DNA of 64,000 nucleotides from a bacterium (GCA_040755755.1 JBFLZW010000035.1:1-64000); one strand, 5' to 3'; counted from the stretch's first letter, positions 7,999 through 19,508 are shown. Notes: generated by a model not told the origin, from the sequence alone. Numbers and translations: made by a program.

Positions 7999-9378
7999 TT
8001 AAGGCTGGCACTCACCCCTGAAGTAAGCCCACTCTTCACATTCAGTCTTGTCGCTGAAGATGCAGACTCCGTACTGGCTCCCATCTGCATCGGTTCTGAT
8101 TTCACTGATTCCGCCATTTTCTTTGCAGTAGGCCGAAGCAGGATTGCCTATGCCGACACTTCCTGTCTGGCCGCCGAGTTGAGGAGCTATCTCAGGACCG
8201 CCGTAAAATTCGGGGCCTTCGTAAGACGACTGGCACTCACCCCTGAAGAAAGCCCAGGCATCGCATTCGGTCCCGTCACTGAAGATGCAGACTCCATTCT
8301 GAGAGCCGTCTTCAGCGGTTCTGATTTCATAGATGCCGCCATTTTGTTCGCAGTTGACCGCTGAAGGATTGGGTATGCCGGTATTTCCCGTATTTCCATC
8401 ATAGCGGGGTGCCACGGGCTCCGGCCTGGACGTGGTGTCTTCACAAGACTGGCACTCGCCCTTGAAGTACAGAGAATCGGGGCATTCACATCCATCACCA
8501 TAGATGCAGACCCCGCGCTGGCTGCCGTCTTCATCGGTTATGATTTTGTAAGTTCCGCCATGTTCCTTGCAGAAGGTTGCAGCAGGATTGGCTAAGCCGA
8601 TATCGTTTGTATGGTCATTGGAACCGGCAAGTATGCCGCTGAAGTTGTAATTAAACGGACCGAAGCTGCTGTTAAAAGGATTGGCCGACCAGCTCGATGT
8701 ACCATAGGTACCGAAAGAATTCCTGGACCAGTCAACCGGATTGGAACCGGCAGCAGTAGAGGGGAGCCCAAAGAGGCTGGAATTGCTGATGGAGAAAGAA
8801 TTATTGAACCCGAACAGGTTAGAGCTGCTGGTCGAATTGCTGCCGCTCCAGCCAAAATTGAAGGCATTGGCAGGATAGCTGGACCAGACCGGGGCTGCAT
8901 TGAAGGTGTTGCCATAAGAATTTCCGAAAGAGGCAGCGGTCCTGCTGTATCCGCCAAGGTCGGCAAACGGGCTGTAGCTGGTGAGTCTGCCGAAGCTATA
9001 AGAGCTTGCTGGTGCGATCAGAACCGGCTTGGCAAAGAGCAGCGAGGGCTGCGGCGATATCAGGTATTTGTCAAATATTGGCTCGGGAACTTCTTTACCG
9101 GGGCCGATCGATACTATTCCAACTTCCGCATATGGGTCATCCGGGGCTACGAGATTATCCGGGATATTATTGCCTTCAGATACCCCCTTGCCAATGCCGA
9201 TCGATACTATTCCGACTTCCGCGTGCGGATCATCCGGGGCTGCGACAACGATTTTTTCTTCCCTCGAAAACCCTTTGTCAATCTTCCTTTGGGCAATCGA
9301 CGGGGTAGTAAAAAAGCATACTAAAGCCAATGAGGTTACTGCAAAGAAGAGTTTGTTGAATCCAGTCTTGCGTTTCAT
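7999..9378 (-). CDS. Secreted protein with three DUF333 repeats
   Basis: A 459-aa exported protein. Signal peptide at 1-29 (cleavage after PSIAQ). Residues 48-61 and 79-92 are a direct repeat, PDDP(H/Y)AEVGIVSIG. Residues 110-260 are low complexity, rich in Asn, Ser, Gly, Phe and Tyr. Three copies of a cysteine-bearing module follow (about 265-312, 335-383 and 410-459) with the pattern NPxxxxCxxxGGxxxI, GVCIFxDxxEC and AYFRGEC, recognisable as DUF333 (annotated as putative hemolysin in other genomes). Each has four cysteines suited to disulfides. It is a single-gene unit with a sigma-54 promoter (9522-9537) and its own terminator. Role unknown; the composition suggests a surface or matrix protein. 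Confidence 0.82.
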   Translation of the reverse strand: MKRKTGFNKLFFAVTSLALVCFFTTPSIAQRKIDKGFSREEKIVVAAPDDPHAEVGIVSIGIGKGVSEGNNIPDNLVAPDDPYAEVGIVSIGPGKEVPEPIFDKYLISPQPSLLFAKPVLIAPASSYSFGRLTSYSPFADLGGYSRTAASFGNSYGNTFNAAPVWSSYPANAFNFGWSGSNSTSSSNLFGFNNSFSISNSSLFGLPSTAAGSNPVDWSRNSFGTYGTSSWSANPFNSSFGPFNYNFSGILAGSNDHTNDIGLANPAATFCKEHGGTYKIITDEDGSQRGVCIYGDGCECPDSLYFKGECQSCEDTTSRPEPVAPRYDGNTGNTGIPNPSAVNCEQNGGIYEIRTAEDGSQNGVCIFSDGTECDAWAFFRGECQSSYEGPEFYGGPEIAPQLGGQTGSVGIGNPASAYCKENGGISEIRTDADGSQYGVCIFSDKTECEEWAYFRGECQP

Positions 9379-9521
9379 GATTGATGCTCCTTTCGATATT
9401 CCTCTGTTAGAAACTATCTTACTTAACCTATACTGAAGAAGAGAGATTGGAAAATCTTATAATAATATGCAGCTACTTTACCCTTAAATTTATCTGAACC
9501 TGAATTCTGCAATAGGAGTAA

Positions 9522-9537
9522 TGCAAGGGTCATGCCA
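9522..9537 (-). promoter_or_regulatory. Sigma-54 (-24/-12) promoter
   Basis: Minus strand reads TGGCATGACCCTTGCA, matching the consensus TGGCACGN4TTGCA at all but one position, with exactly 12 nt between the GG and GC pairs. It drives the DUF333 gene that starts at 9378, leaving a leader of about 130 nt. Two sigma-54 activators are encoded in this window, one only 2.6 kb away. Confidence 0.75.
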
Positions 9538-9647
9538 GGACAATTTCTCTTGAATTTTCTGGATACAGGATCAGGAGAGCGGCAGAGGACTGGCAAAAGG
9601 CCCAAAACTTCTGGCTGGTTTGGGGATCGAGGGCATAACGTGGAGGG

Positions 9648-9667
9648 GATACCTGTGCGCAGGTATC
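9648..9667. promoter_or_regulatory. Perfect dyad, candidate activator-binding site
   Basis: GATACCTG-TGCG-CAGGTATC: 8-bp perfect arms around a 4-nt centre. Its centre lies about 145 nt upstream of the start site expected from the sigma-54 promoter at 9522-9537, where enhancer sites of NtrC-type activators normally lie. The rest of the 9379-9771 gap has no gene. Near 9700-9740 a weak hairpin with T5 on the minus strand may terminate the barrel gene. Confidence 0.5.
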
Positions 9668-9771
9668 AGATTTCTGAGAAACCACACTCAAAACCGGGAA
9701 ATTTTATATCAAAAATCTGAGAGTTTCTTTCAGAAATTTGATGATAGCTGAAAACCCCATGAAAAAGCTGC

Positions 9772-10818
9772 TTAAAACAAATAGCTCACCGTCGCGGAGT
9801 ATGATTGCTTCTGATATTTCTCTGATGATGAGGAAGGGTCTGTCCGGGAGAGCAGGTACTTCATTTCCAGAGAATAATTATCTCGAATATCCTTCGAGAG
9901 ACTCAATACCAGGACATTATTCGATTGTTCAATGGTATCATCATCCGGCACCGAGGATATGGTGGGCTCCTGAGAATCGTATTTACAAAGCTGCAATTGC
10001 CCGTAGCATTGCAGGGTCACCTCCCAGCACAGCGGCAATGCAGTGAGAATTGAGAACTGATGGGCGTTGAACGAGTATTCTGCGTGGTCTGAAGTGTTCC
10101 TTTGAAGAGCATAGGCTGGGTTGATAAGAAGGCCATGAATCCACTGACAGCCGAAAGAAAGCTCATAGAAGGTGTCGGCATGTTCCTGAACAAGGGTTCC
10201 CCGATGTTTTTCGAACCGGAAGATCTCCACCTTGGCGCTGAGGCAGCCGGTCAGGGTGCTGGTGAAAAGGGCATTGGTCATGAATTGGATCTGGTGATTT
10301 TTTGAATCAAGAAATTCCCGGTCCACGTAGTTCCGGTGATGGTATAAGTATCTGATGCCACTATCAAAAGCGTTTTCACAGTATTTCAATACTACCCCAC
10401 TGTTCCAATACCGATATCCATATTCGCCCTGAATGGGCACATCTTCAGCGCGAGAGATGCTCTTGTATTTTACCTTGCCGAGGACCTCAGAGGAGACTTT
10501 TGGTGAGATAAGGAGGGAAAGTCCCAGGTCAGCCTGATTGAGGAGAATATTTTCATCCTCGCTTACCATCACCCTGGAACCATTTTGGAAACGAAATACA
10601 CCTCCAAGGCGTTTGGAATGAGGGAATAATGAAATCCTGGAATCCAGGTGGACACTGGGAAACAAATGATTTGTCTTTGATGCGGCCTGGGTGAGCACGA
10701 TATTATCATATCCCAGGGATAATCTGCCCGTAACTTTGCCGTTCTCAGTTCCCGGAGCGGAACGAGGGCAGGAAAATGTTCCGATAAGTGCAAGCAATAA
10801 AATGATAATCCTTCTCAC
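9772..10818 (-). CDS. Predicted outer-membrane beta-barrel protein
   Basis: A 348-aa protein with a signal peptide (MRRIIILLLALIGTFSC; the Cys might be a lipobox, but the +1 context is weak). The rest alternates polar and hydrophobic residues in short strands and ends with YSATVSYLF, a typical C-terminal beta-signal with terminal Phe. No named family recognised. It is the last gene of the operon antitoxin-kinase-regulator-coiled coil-barrel, 26 nt after the coiled-coil gene. With an exported coiled-coil partner it may form an envelope-spanning or surface structure, which is inference. Confidence 0.7.
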   Translation of the reverse strand: MRRIIILLLALIGTFSCPRSAPGTENGKVTGRLSLGYDNIVLTQAASKTNHLFPSVHLDSRISLFPHSKRLGGVFRFQNGSRVMVSEDENILLNQADLGLSLLISPKVSSEVLGKVKYKSISRAEDVPIQGEYGYRYWNSGVVLKYCENAFDSGIRYLYHHRNYVDREFLDSKNHQIQFMTNALFTSTLTGCLSAKVEIFRFEKHRGTLVQEHADTFYELSFGCQWIHGLLINPAYALQRNTSDHAEYSFNAHQFSILTALPLCWEVTLQCYGQLQLCKYDSQEPTISSVPDDDTIEQSNNVLVLSLSKDIRDNYSLEMKYLLSRTDPSSSSEKYQKQSYSATVSYLF

Positions 10819-10844
10819 TGACCCGTAACTTCTTGAGCCCCTGG

Positions 10845-11957
<1,113 letters not shown>

Positions 11958-12009
11958 AATCCCTTTCATGGTATTTTTGCCTCGTTGTATCATGCTGCTC
12001 TATAGAAGA

Positions 12010-13389
<1,380 letters not shown>

Positions 13390-13443
13390 GCAACTTCTCT
13401 CCTTCCTGCAATACCTCGACGATACATCCATGAAGAGTCCCGG

Positions 13444-14886
13444 CTAAACCGGGATCCGGATCGCGGCCGTGGTCAGTCCGCCTTCCCGGCTTTGAATCTC
13501 GATACTCGCCCCATGATCGGACAGGATTTTCTGCACAATAGCCAGCCCCAATCCCGCCCCCTTCTCCCTGGTCGTAAAAAAGGGCTCAAACAGCCGTGAC
13601 AGGTTGTCATGCGGAATCCCCGGCCCATTGTCACTGACCACAACTTCCATCAGGCCATCCTTTTTTTCCGCCCGGACAGTTATTTTCCCCTGGGGAATGC
13701 CACCCTGTTGTATCGCTTGCAGTGAATTTTTTAAGATATTTATGAATACCCGCTTGAATTGCTCCGGGTCAACGGAGACTTTCAGGCGAGGTTCGATCTC
13801 GGACCGGAACTCGATGCTGGCTCCTTCAAATTCCAGGGCCAGCATCGAATAAGCCGCCTGGATCAGCTCCTCCAGGTAAATTTCAACCTTCTGAGGCGGT
13901 TTGGGCTTGGCGAAATCCAGAAACTCGGTAATGATCTGGTTCAGTTTCTTCACCTCTCTGGTGATTTTTTCAAGATGCTCCTTTGCAGGAATAGCAGCCA
14001 TAGCGGAGCTTTGTCCATCCTCCGCCTGCCCAAGCTCCTCTGCCAGAATGCCGGCGAACAGCTCGATGCCGCCCAAAGGATTTCGGATCTCATGAGCCAC
14101 ATTGGCAAGCATCAGTTTCATCTGGGCATCCCTCTTTAAGATAGAAAGGCGCATCTGCTCAATGGTTCTTCCCAAAAACCCTATCTCGTCATTGGCCCGG
14201 ATTTTGATTTCAGTTTTGAAATCCCCGGATCCGATATTCTCGATAGCGGCCACTAATTTGTGAATCGGATTGGTAATCGTCTTCGAGACAATATAGCCGA
14301 TAGCCAGACTTATCAGAATACATGCCAATCCGAAGGTCATGACGTTGCGTTGAAATTTTTGTAAAATTTCCAGAAAGACCGCACTGGCATCTACTCCTAC
14401 TATTGCAATAACCTTGCCATCGAGCAGCACCGGCGCATACCCTGACTTATAATAATTCCCATCCTCACCTAAAAACAGGACCGAAGCCATGCCCTTCTTC
14501 TGCCAGACACTTTCAAGCTCGAGCTGATCAAACTTCAGTTTCAGATACTCGGTTCCGATCGCGATTGCAGGCTGAGTATCGAGCAGGCTGCGGTTATTTT
14601 TATCGAAAACGTAAATCCGATTGGCTGCGGTCGCCTGCCTGATCTGGTCCAGCTGCACAATCAGATTCCGGTAAGTCAGACCGGACTCATTGCCGGGGGT
14701 GAGCTGTTTGACGATATCTCCATCCAGGTGAAGAGCAATGGTCCGGGCGATATCGATCAGACGCTGGCCAAGCTCCTGGTCGAGATAGTGCCGCGTATAC
14801 CCGTAAAAGTACCATCCACAGGCAAGAACCGATAAAAAAATCAATACGCCGAAGATTATAGCCAGTTTATTGCTGATTTTATACAT
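13444..14886 (-). CDS. Membrane sensor histidine kinase
   Basis: A 480-aa inner-membrane kinase. TM1 about residues 8-30; a periplasmic Cache-like sensor about 31-180 (FDKNNRSLLDTQ, YKSGYAPVLLDGKVIAIVGVD); TM2 about 183-203; HAMP about 205-258; HisKA with the phospho-His in VAHEIRNPLGG; HATPase with N-box INILKNSLQAI, DNGPGIP and GAGLGLAIVQ. The NtrB/AtoS-like layout and the sigma-54 regulator just downstream make them a pair. The start codon lies 2 nt after the antitoxin stop and has no Shine-Dalgarno of its own, so translation is probably coupled. Signal unknown; Cache domains usually bind small metabolites. Confidence 0.92.
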   Translation of the reverse strand: MYKISNKLAIIFGVLIFLSVLACGWYFYGYTRHYLDQELGQRLIDIARTIALHLDGDIVKQLTPGNESGLTYRNLIVQLDQIRQATAANRIYVFDKNNRSLLDTQPAIAIGTEYLKLKFDQLELESVWQKKGMASVLFLGEDGNYYKSGYAPVLLDGKVIAIVGVDASAVFLEILQKFQRNVMTFGLACILISLAIGYIVSKTITNPIHKLVAAIENIGSGDFKTEIKIRANDEIGFLGRTIEQMRLSILKRDAQMKLMLANVAHEIRNPLGGIELFAGILAEELGQAEDGQSSAMAAIPAKEHLEKITREVKKLNQIITEFLDFAKPKPPQKVEIYLEELIQAAYSMLALEFEGASIEFRSEIEPRLKVSVDPEQFKRVFINILKNSLQAIQQGGIPQGKITVRAEKKDGLMEVVVSDNGPGIPHDNLSRLFEPFFTTREKGAGLGLAIVQKILSDHGASIEIQSREGGLTTAAIRIPV

Positions 14887-14888
14887 TC

Positions 14889-15167
14889 TTAATGTAAGGA
14901 GCGGTCCTCGACCACGATATTCGATACAGGCATCTCTGGTTTGAGATTTTTTACACTCCTGACCTGTCCGATTTTTCCTGTACCACCGCCTAAAATATGC
15001 TTATCCTTCAGGCGATCCAGGACTTCCTGCTCAAAGTTATAGTGTATGGGTCGCAGTTCTACGATATCCTTCCCACGACGACATACTCTTACAATCTCCC
15101 CGTGCTCAACCTTTTTCAGAATAGCGCTCAGATTATCTCTGAGCTGCTTGACCCCTACGGTTTCCAT
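14889..15167 (-). CDS. Phd/YefM-family antitoxin-like protein
   Basis: A 92-aa protein from the ATG at 15167, chosen because GAGGAG lies just upstream and METVGVKQLRDNLS is the family's usual beginning. V(K)QLRDNLSAILKKVEHGEIVRVCRRGKDIVELRP matches the Phd/YefM DNA-binding fold. The C-terminal region (about 55-92), which in antitoxins wraps the toxin, is present. No toxin gene (Doc, RelE or PIN) is adjacent: the next gene, 2 nt downstream, is the sensor kinase. It may be an orphan antitoxin recruited as the operon's autorepressor, reading from the promoter at 15202-15231. Family is clear; that role is inference. Confidence 0.8.
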   Translation of the reverse strand: METVGVKQLRDNLSAILKKVEHGEIVRVCRRGKDIVELRPIHYNFEQEVLDRLKDKHILGGGTGKIGQVRSVKNLKPEMPVSNIVVEDRSLH

Positions 15168-15201
15168 ATCATTCTCCTCATCGGCAATCATTTGCTTTAC
15201 A

Positions 15202-15231
15202 ATAATAGCCACATTTTTCGGCTTCTGTCAA
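15202..15231 (-). promoter_or_regulatory. Sigma-70 promoter of the antitoxin-kinase-regulator operon
   Basis: Minus strand: perfect TTGACA (15231-15226), 18-nt spacer, TATTAT (15207-15202). The start site would fall about 25-30 nt before the ATG at 15167. This is one of the best promoter matches in the window and fits an operon starting with an autoregulating antitoxin-like protein. Confidence 0.7.
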
Positions 15232-15685
15232 TTCACCGGCAGTATCGAGTATGCAGCCTGTGTCTCTCTTCTGATTCTCTGGCATATACTGTCACTTTCC
15301 CCCTTATTCAGCAATGAGTTATTTCATCCTGCACGAAATAAATATATTAAACAAGTAAATTTATCATAAAATTACTGCAAAACAAGATAAAAAAAGCGTG
15401 ACAAATTGAAACTTATATCGTATGATACCGCGCATTCGTTACTAACCTATCAGTAATCTTTATTATCATATTTTATAACCTATTTACTTATAAACCTAAT
15501 ATACCAAGAAAGGAGGAATGTTCTCGGAAATATCGTGTCTTACCCTGCAAATTGAGGCTCATGAGGTATCGATTCCATTTGGTTCAGGAGACAGCATAGA
15601 ATTCAAAGATTACCGGAACAGCAAAAAATAACAGCAATGCTCGAACCTTACCGTTATTAATTTTAGCCTGAAATAGGAGATTGTA
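15232..15685. other. Non-coding gap, A/T-rich
   Basis: Between the divergent antitoxin operon and hydrolase B. Strongly A/T-rich from about 15340 to 15510. An AAAGGAGGAATG occurs at about 15509-15520 but opens no frame of note. No convincing promoter, RNA gene or repeat was found. Confidence 0.6.
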
Positions 15686-16690
15686 GTGTCATTACGGCGT
15701 CAAACCATAAGCAATACTGTCATGAGCGGTATGTTCTCGAAAATTGTGCAAGCATTTCTCATTTTATTGTGTACAGGTCTTGTTTCCACTTCCACTGCTA
15801 CTGCTCTGGCTGCCTCATTGCCAGCACAGCCATCAACCGGGCCTGGGAGTACGGATTATGCCCACAGCCAGATTATCAGCAGCAGTCATGGTGCAGGTAC
15901 CCTGCAATACTATATTTATGAACCGGACTCGCCAAAGCCGAGCCGTGCACCCCTGATTGTCTTCCTGCATGGATGGGGAGGAATGGATCCGAGTAATTAT
16001 GAAGCATGGATCCGCCATATTGTTAGAATGGGCAATATAGTTGTTTATCCTGTATATCAGACCATGGCCACTACATCCACGCACTATAATTCCAATTCTC
16101 TTGAAGCAGTGAGGAACTCTCTGGAAACACTGCACAGCGGAGGGCATGTAGTGCCTGATCTTGGCAGATTTGCCATAGTAGGTCACTCAGTCGGCGGGAT
16201 ACTCGCCGCCAATATGGCTGCTTTGGCCGAAGCTGCCGGACTGCCTGCTCCCAAGGCAGTCATGTCTGTTGAGCCGGGCATCAGCACCATGTTTAATCTG
16301 GAAGACCTTTCGACCATTCCTTCCGATGCCCTGCTTCTCAGTGTAGCTGGCGACCGTGATAGCGTTGTCGGTGATTCGGACGCCAAAAGCATTTTCCGGA
16401 ATACCCCGCAGATTCCTCCTGAAAATAAAGATTATATCACCATGGTTTCGGATAACTACGGCTCTCCCTCCCTGCTGGCTGACCATTTTGCCCCCTGTTG
16501 TTCAAATTCCAATAATGTAGACCCCCTTGACTATTACTGCCTCTGGAAACTGTTCGACGCTCTGACCGATGCGGCTTTTTATGGGAGAAACCGGGAGTAT
16601 GCCCTCGGTAATACACCGCAGCAGCGGTACATGGGCAAATGGAGCGACGGGACCCCCGTGAGGGAGTTGATCGTTACCGATAATCCCTAG
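15686..16690 (+). CDS. Secreted alpha/beta hydrolase (paralogue B)
   Basis: A 334-aa exported hydrolase and paralogue of the protein at 6769-7845. GTG start with AATAGGAGA upstream. Signal peptide about 1-43 (cleavage near TALAA). Oxyanion region HGWGG, nucleophile S168 in GHSVGG, Asp in VAGDRDSVVG and His in LADHFAP. Compared with paralogue A it lacks an insert between ADHFAP and the conserved LDxYxxWKLFDALTDAAFYG block. The two copies face the same way about 8 kb apart, with minus-strand genes between. Monocistronic, with a strong terminator at 16739-16773. Substrate unknown; polyester, lipid or feruloyl-like esters are possible for the family. Confidence 0.85.
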   Translation: MSLRRQTISNTVMSGMFSKIVQAFLILLCTGLVSTSTATALAASLPAQPSTGPGSTDYAHSQIISSSHGAGTLQYYIYEPDSPKPSRAPLIVFLHGWGGMDPSNYEAWIRHIVRMGNIVVYPVYQTMATTSTHYNSNSLEAVRNSLETLHSGGHVVPDLGRFAIVGHSVGGILAANMAALAEAAGLPAPKAVMSVEPGISTMFNLEDLSTIPSDALLLSVAGDRDSVVGDSDAKSIFRNTPQIPPENKDYITMVSDNYGSPSLLADHFAPCCSNSNNVDPLDYYCLWKLFDALTDAAFYGRNREYALGNTPQQRYMGKWSDGTPVRELIVTDNP

Positions 16691-16738
16691 CCAGGAGAGG
16701 GATTATCAATACCCTCGCCGGGTAGAGAAACCAGATAA

Positions 16739-16773
16739 AGAGCGGGGAGGAGCTATTCCTCCCTGCTCTTTTT
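16739..16773 (+). terminator. Rho-independent terminator after hydrolase B
   Basis: AGAGCGGGGAGGA pairs with TCCTCCCTGCTCT (13 bp, one G-U) around GCTAT, followed by TTTTT. It lies 48 nt after the hydrolase stop. Confidence 0.9.
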
Positions 16774-16799
16774 GCATAACTGACGCCAGTCCAAAGAAA

Positions 16800-17749
16800 T
16801 CACAACAGGTAGCTCGCCAGAACGTCCACATGGCTGATAGCCGAAGATATGGTTGAAGACATCGCATATCCCCCGCCATGAACAGAGAGAACCGGACAGG
16901 ATACCCGCTTTGCCAGATCGAGCACGTATCTGGTCAATAGCCGGTAATCCTGCACAGACCAATCGGTAATGCCCCTGCCGCAATCATCCCGGTGCGAATC
17001 ATAACCGGAGAAGATGAGAATCAGCTCTGGAGTCCAGGGTATGTGCTCTACAGCGGACTGAAAAGCAGGCAGGCTTTCAGGGGCACGATAAAACCTGCCA
17101 GGCAGACCTGTTCTTTCGATAAAATCATCCTTATAGAATTCGTCCAAAAGAGGAATGTTACACTGTCCAACCGCCTCAGCCGCTGTGGTTGTACCCTGCT
17201 CCACGACCCGCATCGTCATCATGTAAAGGTCTAATGCGCTGTGGATGCTGATGCAGTAAACGCTCTGGTCATTGGCGAAGATGGATTGAGTGCCGTCCCC
17301 ATGATGGATATCCCAGTCTACAATCACCACTCTTGTAAAACCCTGGGCTTGGGCATAGCGGGCTGCGGCTGCCAGAGGATTCAAAAGACAGTATCCATGT
17401 CCCCAATCCACATAGGCATGCTGCCCGCCCAGACTCCAAGTCCGTACAGATATCCCGGCAGGCAGTATTCAAGCCCCGTACATTCAAGGCTTAACCTGGG
17501 CAATTCTACTCCAGGTTCACCGCAGGCCATCATTCTGAGCCTATTGAGATAGGATTCGGCATGCACCCGAAGATAATCCCGATCTTCGGCCTGTCTTATG
17601 ACAAGTGCAGGATAGTGTGCCAATTCCTTTGCCAATTCTTCTCTGATCCGGCTAAAGTGAGGATAGGAGTGGCCGATAAACCTGATCTGCTCGGCAGGCT
17701 TTGATAGATAACAGGTATGGAGATGGAGATAGGTGGCAAATCCTGACAT
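16800..17749 (-). pseudogene. Histone deacetylase-family amidohydrolase, frameshifted
   Basis: Two minus-strand frames make one broken gene. The first (17749 to about 17430) carries the N-terminal part from FATYLHLHTCYLSKP to LSLECTGLEYCLPGYLYGLG. The second resumes near 17435 with SLGGQHAYVDWGHGYCLLNP and runs to 16800 with the catalytic blocks DWDIHHGDGT, SIHSA, FSGYDSHRDD and VHGGGY. The family normally has about 20-25 residues between YGLG and GGxHA, which are missing, so a small deletion that is not a multiple of three probably broke the gene. The family covers zinc-dependent deacetylases of acetylpolyamines, acetoin or proteins. The remaining zinc ligands look intact, so decay may be recent. 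A sequencing error cannot explain missing residues but could contribute to the frame change. Confidence 0.75.
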
Positions 17750-17781
17750 TGGTATATTATAGCAGTTTTCGCTTGAATAAA

Positions 17782-18061
17782 CTACAGTAATAGGAAAGTG
17801 CCGATAAGTATTGACCCTACGATAGCCCGGAGGAAAGAAACTAACAGGCCGTCCTTCACCCCATACAGAACGATGACCACCATGATGATGATATTGGCCA
17901 GTCCCAGCCTCAGCCAGGGCACAGGATTGGGAATGGCCGACTCGACAATGAAAAAGATGACGGCCAGGCTCGACAGCAGGGAAAGGAATACGGTGCGGTT
18001 GATTTTCTTCCGATTGCTGTGATCTTCAATCCTTTCCAGCCAATCTAAAGCGGGAAAAACC
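17782..18061 (-). pseudogene. Gx-transporter (heptaprenyl diphosphate synthase component I-like) fragment
   Basis: A minus-strand open frame of about 90 codons begins right after the amine oxidase stop and ends at TAG 17784-17782. It contains no ATG, GTG or TTG before its middle. The translation includes FLSLLSSLAVIFFIVESAIP, LRLGLANIIIMVVIVL and LLVSFLRAIVGSILIGTF, which match the N-terminal membrane half of the Gx-transporter / Hpre_diP_synt_I family (PF07456), normally about 170 aa. The second half is gone. Together with the broken gene downstream it marks a decaying segment. Recognised by pattern; a profile search would settle it. Confidence 0.65.
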
Positions 18062-18073
18062 CCCTTGAAGCAG

Positions 18074-19435
18074 TTAGAAGTATGTTTCTACGAGCTTTTT
18101 AGAGTATCTCAATACTCTTTCGGTGCCTTCGAGGCACATAATTCCTCCTGCATAGTAAGTACCATTTTTCCCCTGGGAAGCCTCTATTCTGTCGTAGAAG
18201 CCATCATGCAGGGTCTGGGTCTTGACATGAGGGAAGAAGCTCCACTGTTTTTGTATGATTATGCTTTCAACCTGTCCGCCTAATTGCTTCACGTCTTCTT
18301 TAACGAAGCTTATGAGCTCGTCAGAAGGAGTTCCCCAGGGAGCTATTTGGTACGATTTCCAGACTCCTGGAGAATCCTCTCGATTGAGAAGGCCTAAAAC
18401 ATGTCCATTCCTTTCCGGCACATTATTGGCCATGAGTACCACCAGGCTTCCATTCCTATAGTTTATGCCATGAGCGTGAAAAAAATGGACATCATAGTTA
18501 TAACTTTGCACCTGGGAAAAAAGTTCCTGTTCCTCTTCGGTAGCATCGAGGAATTTTAAAGATTCTTTAAGGTCACAGGTAATAATGATGCGGTCGAAGG
18601 TCTCTGTAACTCCATTGGCGGTTACTTCGATCGACACTGAATTGCTGTCACTCTGCCGCTTCACTTTTTCTACGGTGTGGTTGAGACGAACATCATCCAG
18701 GTCTTCCGCAATCTTCTCCCACAACCTTTGATAACCGTCCGGGACCCTGTGGAGCGTAATGAAAACAGAGTCGAGATCCCTCATAGCAGGCATCAGGGCT
18801 TTGAGAACGTACAGAGCAGGCACTTCGTTATAATAACCAAATCCGCCGTTTGTCCACCATGTTTTAAAGCCATAGGCAATCGGCTCGATCTGATACTTCT
18901 GGGAAAATTTATCAAAGGTCATGAAAAGTTCCGGATCTGCCCCTGCGAAACCTGTCTTATTGAGGCTTCTGAATTTTATTTGAATCTTCTGGAAATTGGC
19001 CAATGCTGCGTTGGTTTCAGATGAACCATACTTTGCAATAACATATTCCTGTGCACTTTTATAATTCGTGTTATTGGCGTCGCGAAAAATAAAATCAGCT
19101 TCATCCAGTTGCAAATCGATATCATATTTGAAGGCCAATCCGTAAATATTACGATAGTATTCTTCGATCCACATGGCCCCGAGTTCATGGGTATGACCAT
19201 CGTACGTAAAGGAATGAACCTTGCCTCCAACCTGGGGCTCCTTTTCATAAACGGTGACATTTTCGTAACCTGTATCTTTCAGATAATATGCCGCAGACAG
19301 CCCGGCAACTCCGGCTCCTACGATCGCTATGCGCAGATCCTTTGGTTGTTTTGTTTCGGCTTCCGCTATGCCCCCAGTTACAGGCTGGATAGTAATAACT
19401 AAAAGTAATGTGATTAAGTATGCTATCTTCCTCAT
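18074..19435 (-). CDS. Exported FAD-dependent amine oxidase-like protein
   Basis: A 453-aa flavoprotein with an N-terminal signal peptide (IAYLITLLLVITIQPVTGG, cleavage near EAE). The dinucleotide-binding motif IAIVGAGVAGLSAAYYL at about 33-49 is followed by VYEKEPQVGGKVHSF, and the C-terminus has YYAGGIMCLEGTERVL, the flavin-closing motif of the amine oxidase / protoporphyrinogen oxidase superfamily. Substrate cannot be told. Export of a flavoprotein of this family is uncommon; TAT-type RR is not seen, so it may be flavinylated after export or stay membrane-anchored. The ATG at 19435 has AGAAGG upstream, and a good promoter with a dyad lies at 19509-19536. Confidence 0.82.
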   Translation of the reverse strand: MRKIAYLITLLLVITIQPVTGGIAEAETKQPKDLRIAIVGAGVAGLSAAYYLKDTGYENVTVYEKEPQVGGKVHSFTYDGHTHELGAMWIEEYYRNIYGLAFKYDIDLQLDEADFIFRDANNTNYKSAQEYVIAKYGSSETNAALANFQKIQIKFRSLNKTGFAGADPELFMTFDKFSQKYQIEPIAYGFKTWWTNGGFGYYNEVPALYVLKALMPAMRDLDSVFITLHRVPDGYQRLWEKIAEDLDDVRLNHTVEKVKRQSDSNSVSIEVTANGVTETFDRIIITCDLKESLKFLDATEEEQELFSQVQSYNYDVHFFHAHGINYRNGSLVVLMANNVPERNGHVLGLLNREDSPGVWKSYQIAPWGTPSDELISFVKEDVKQLGGQVESIIIQKQWSFFPHVKTQTLHDGFYDRIEASQGKNGTYYAGGIMCLEGTERVLRYSKKLVETYF

Positions 19436-19508
19436 ATTAATGTGCCTTCTACTGTTATTATCTATAGATTAAAATAATATAATATATATCATATTTAGCT
19501 TATATTAT

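Noticed and set aside
8611-9324. Long plus-strand frames opposite the DUF333 gene
   Set aside because: They mirror the low-complexity repeats of the real gene, which has a signal peptide, Cys modules, promoter and terminator on the minus strand.
17798-18022. A 74-codon plus-strand frame
   Set aside because: The minus strand here carries the recognisable Gx-transporter fragment; the plus-strand peptide is rich in Met/Arg/Thr without pattern.
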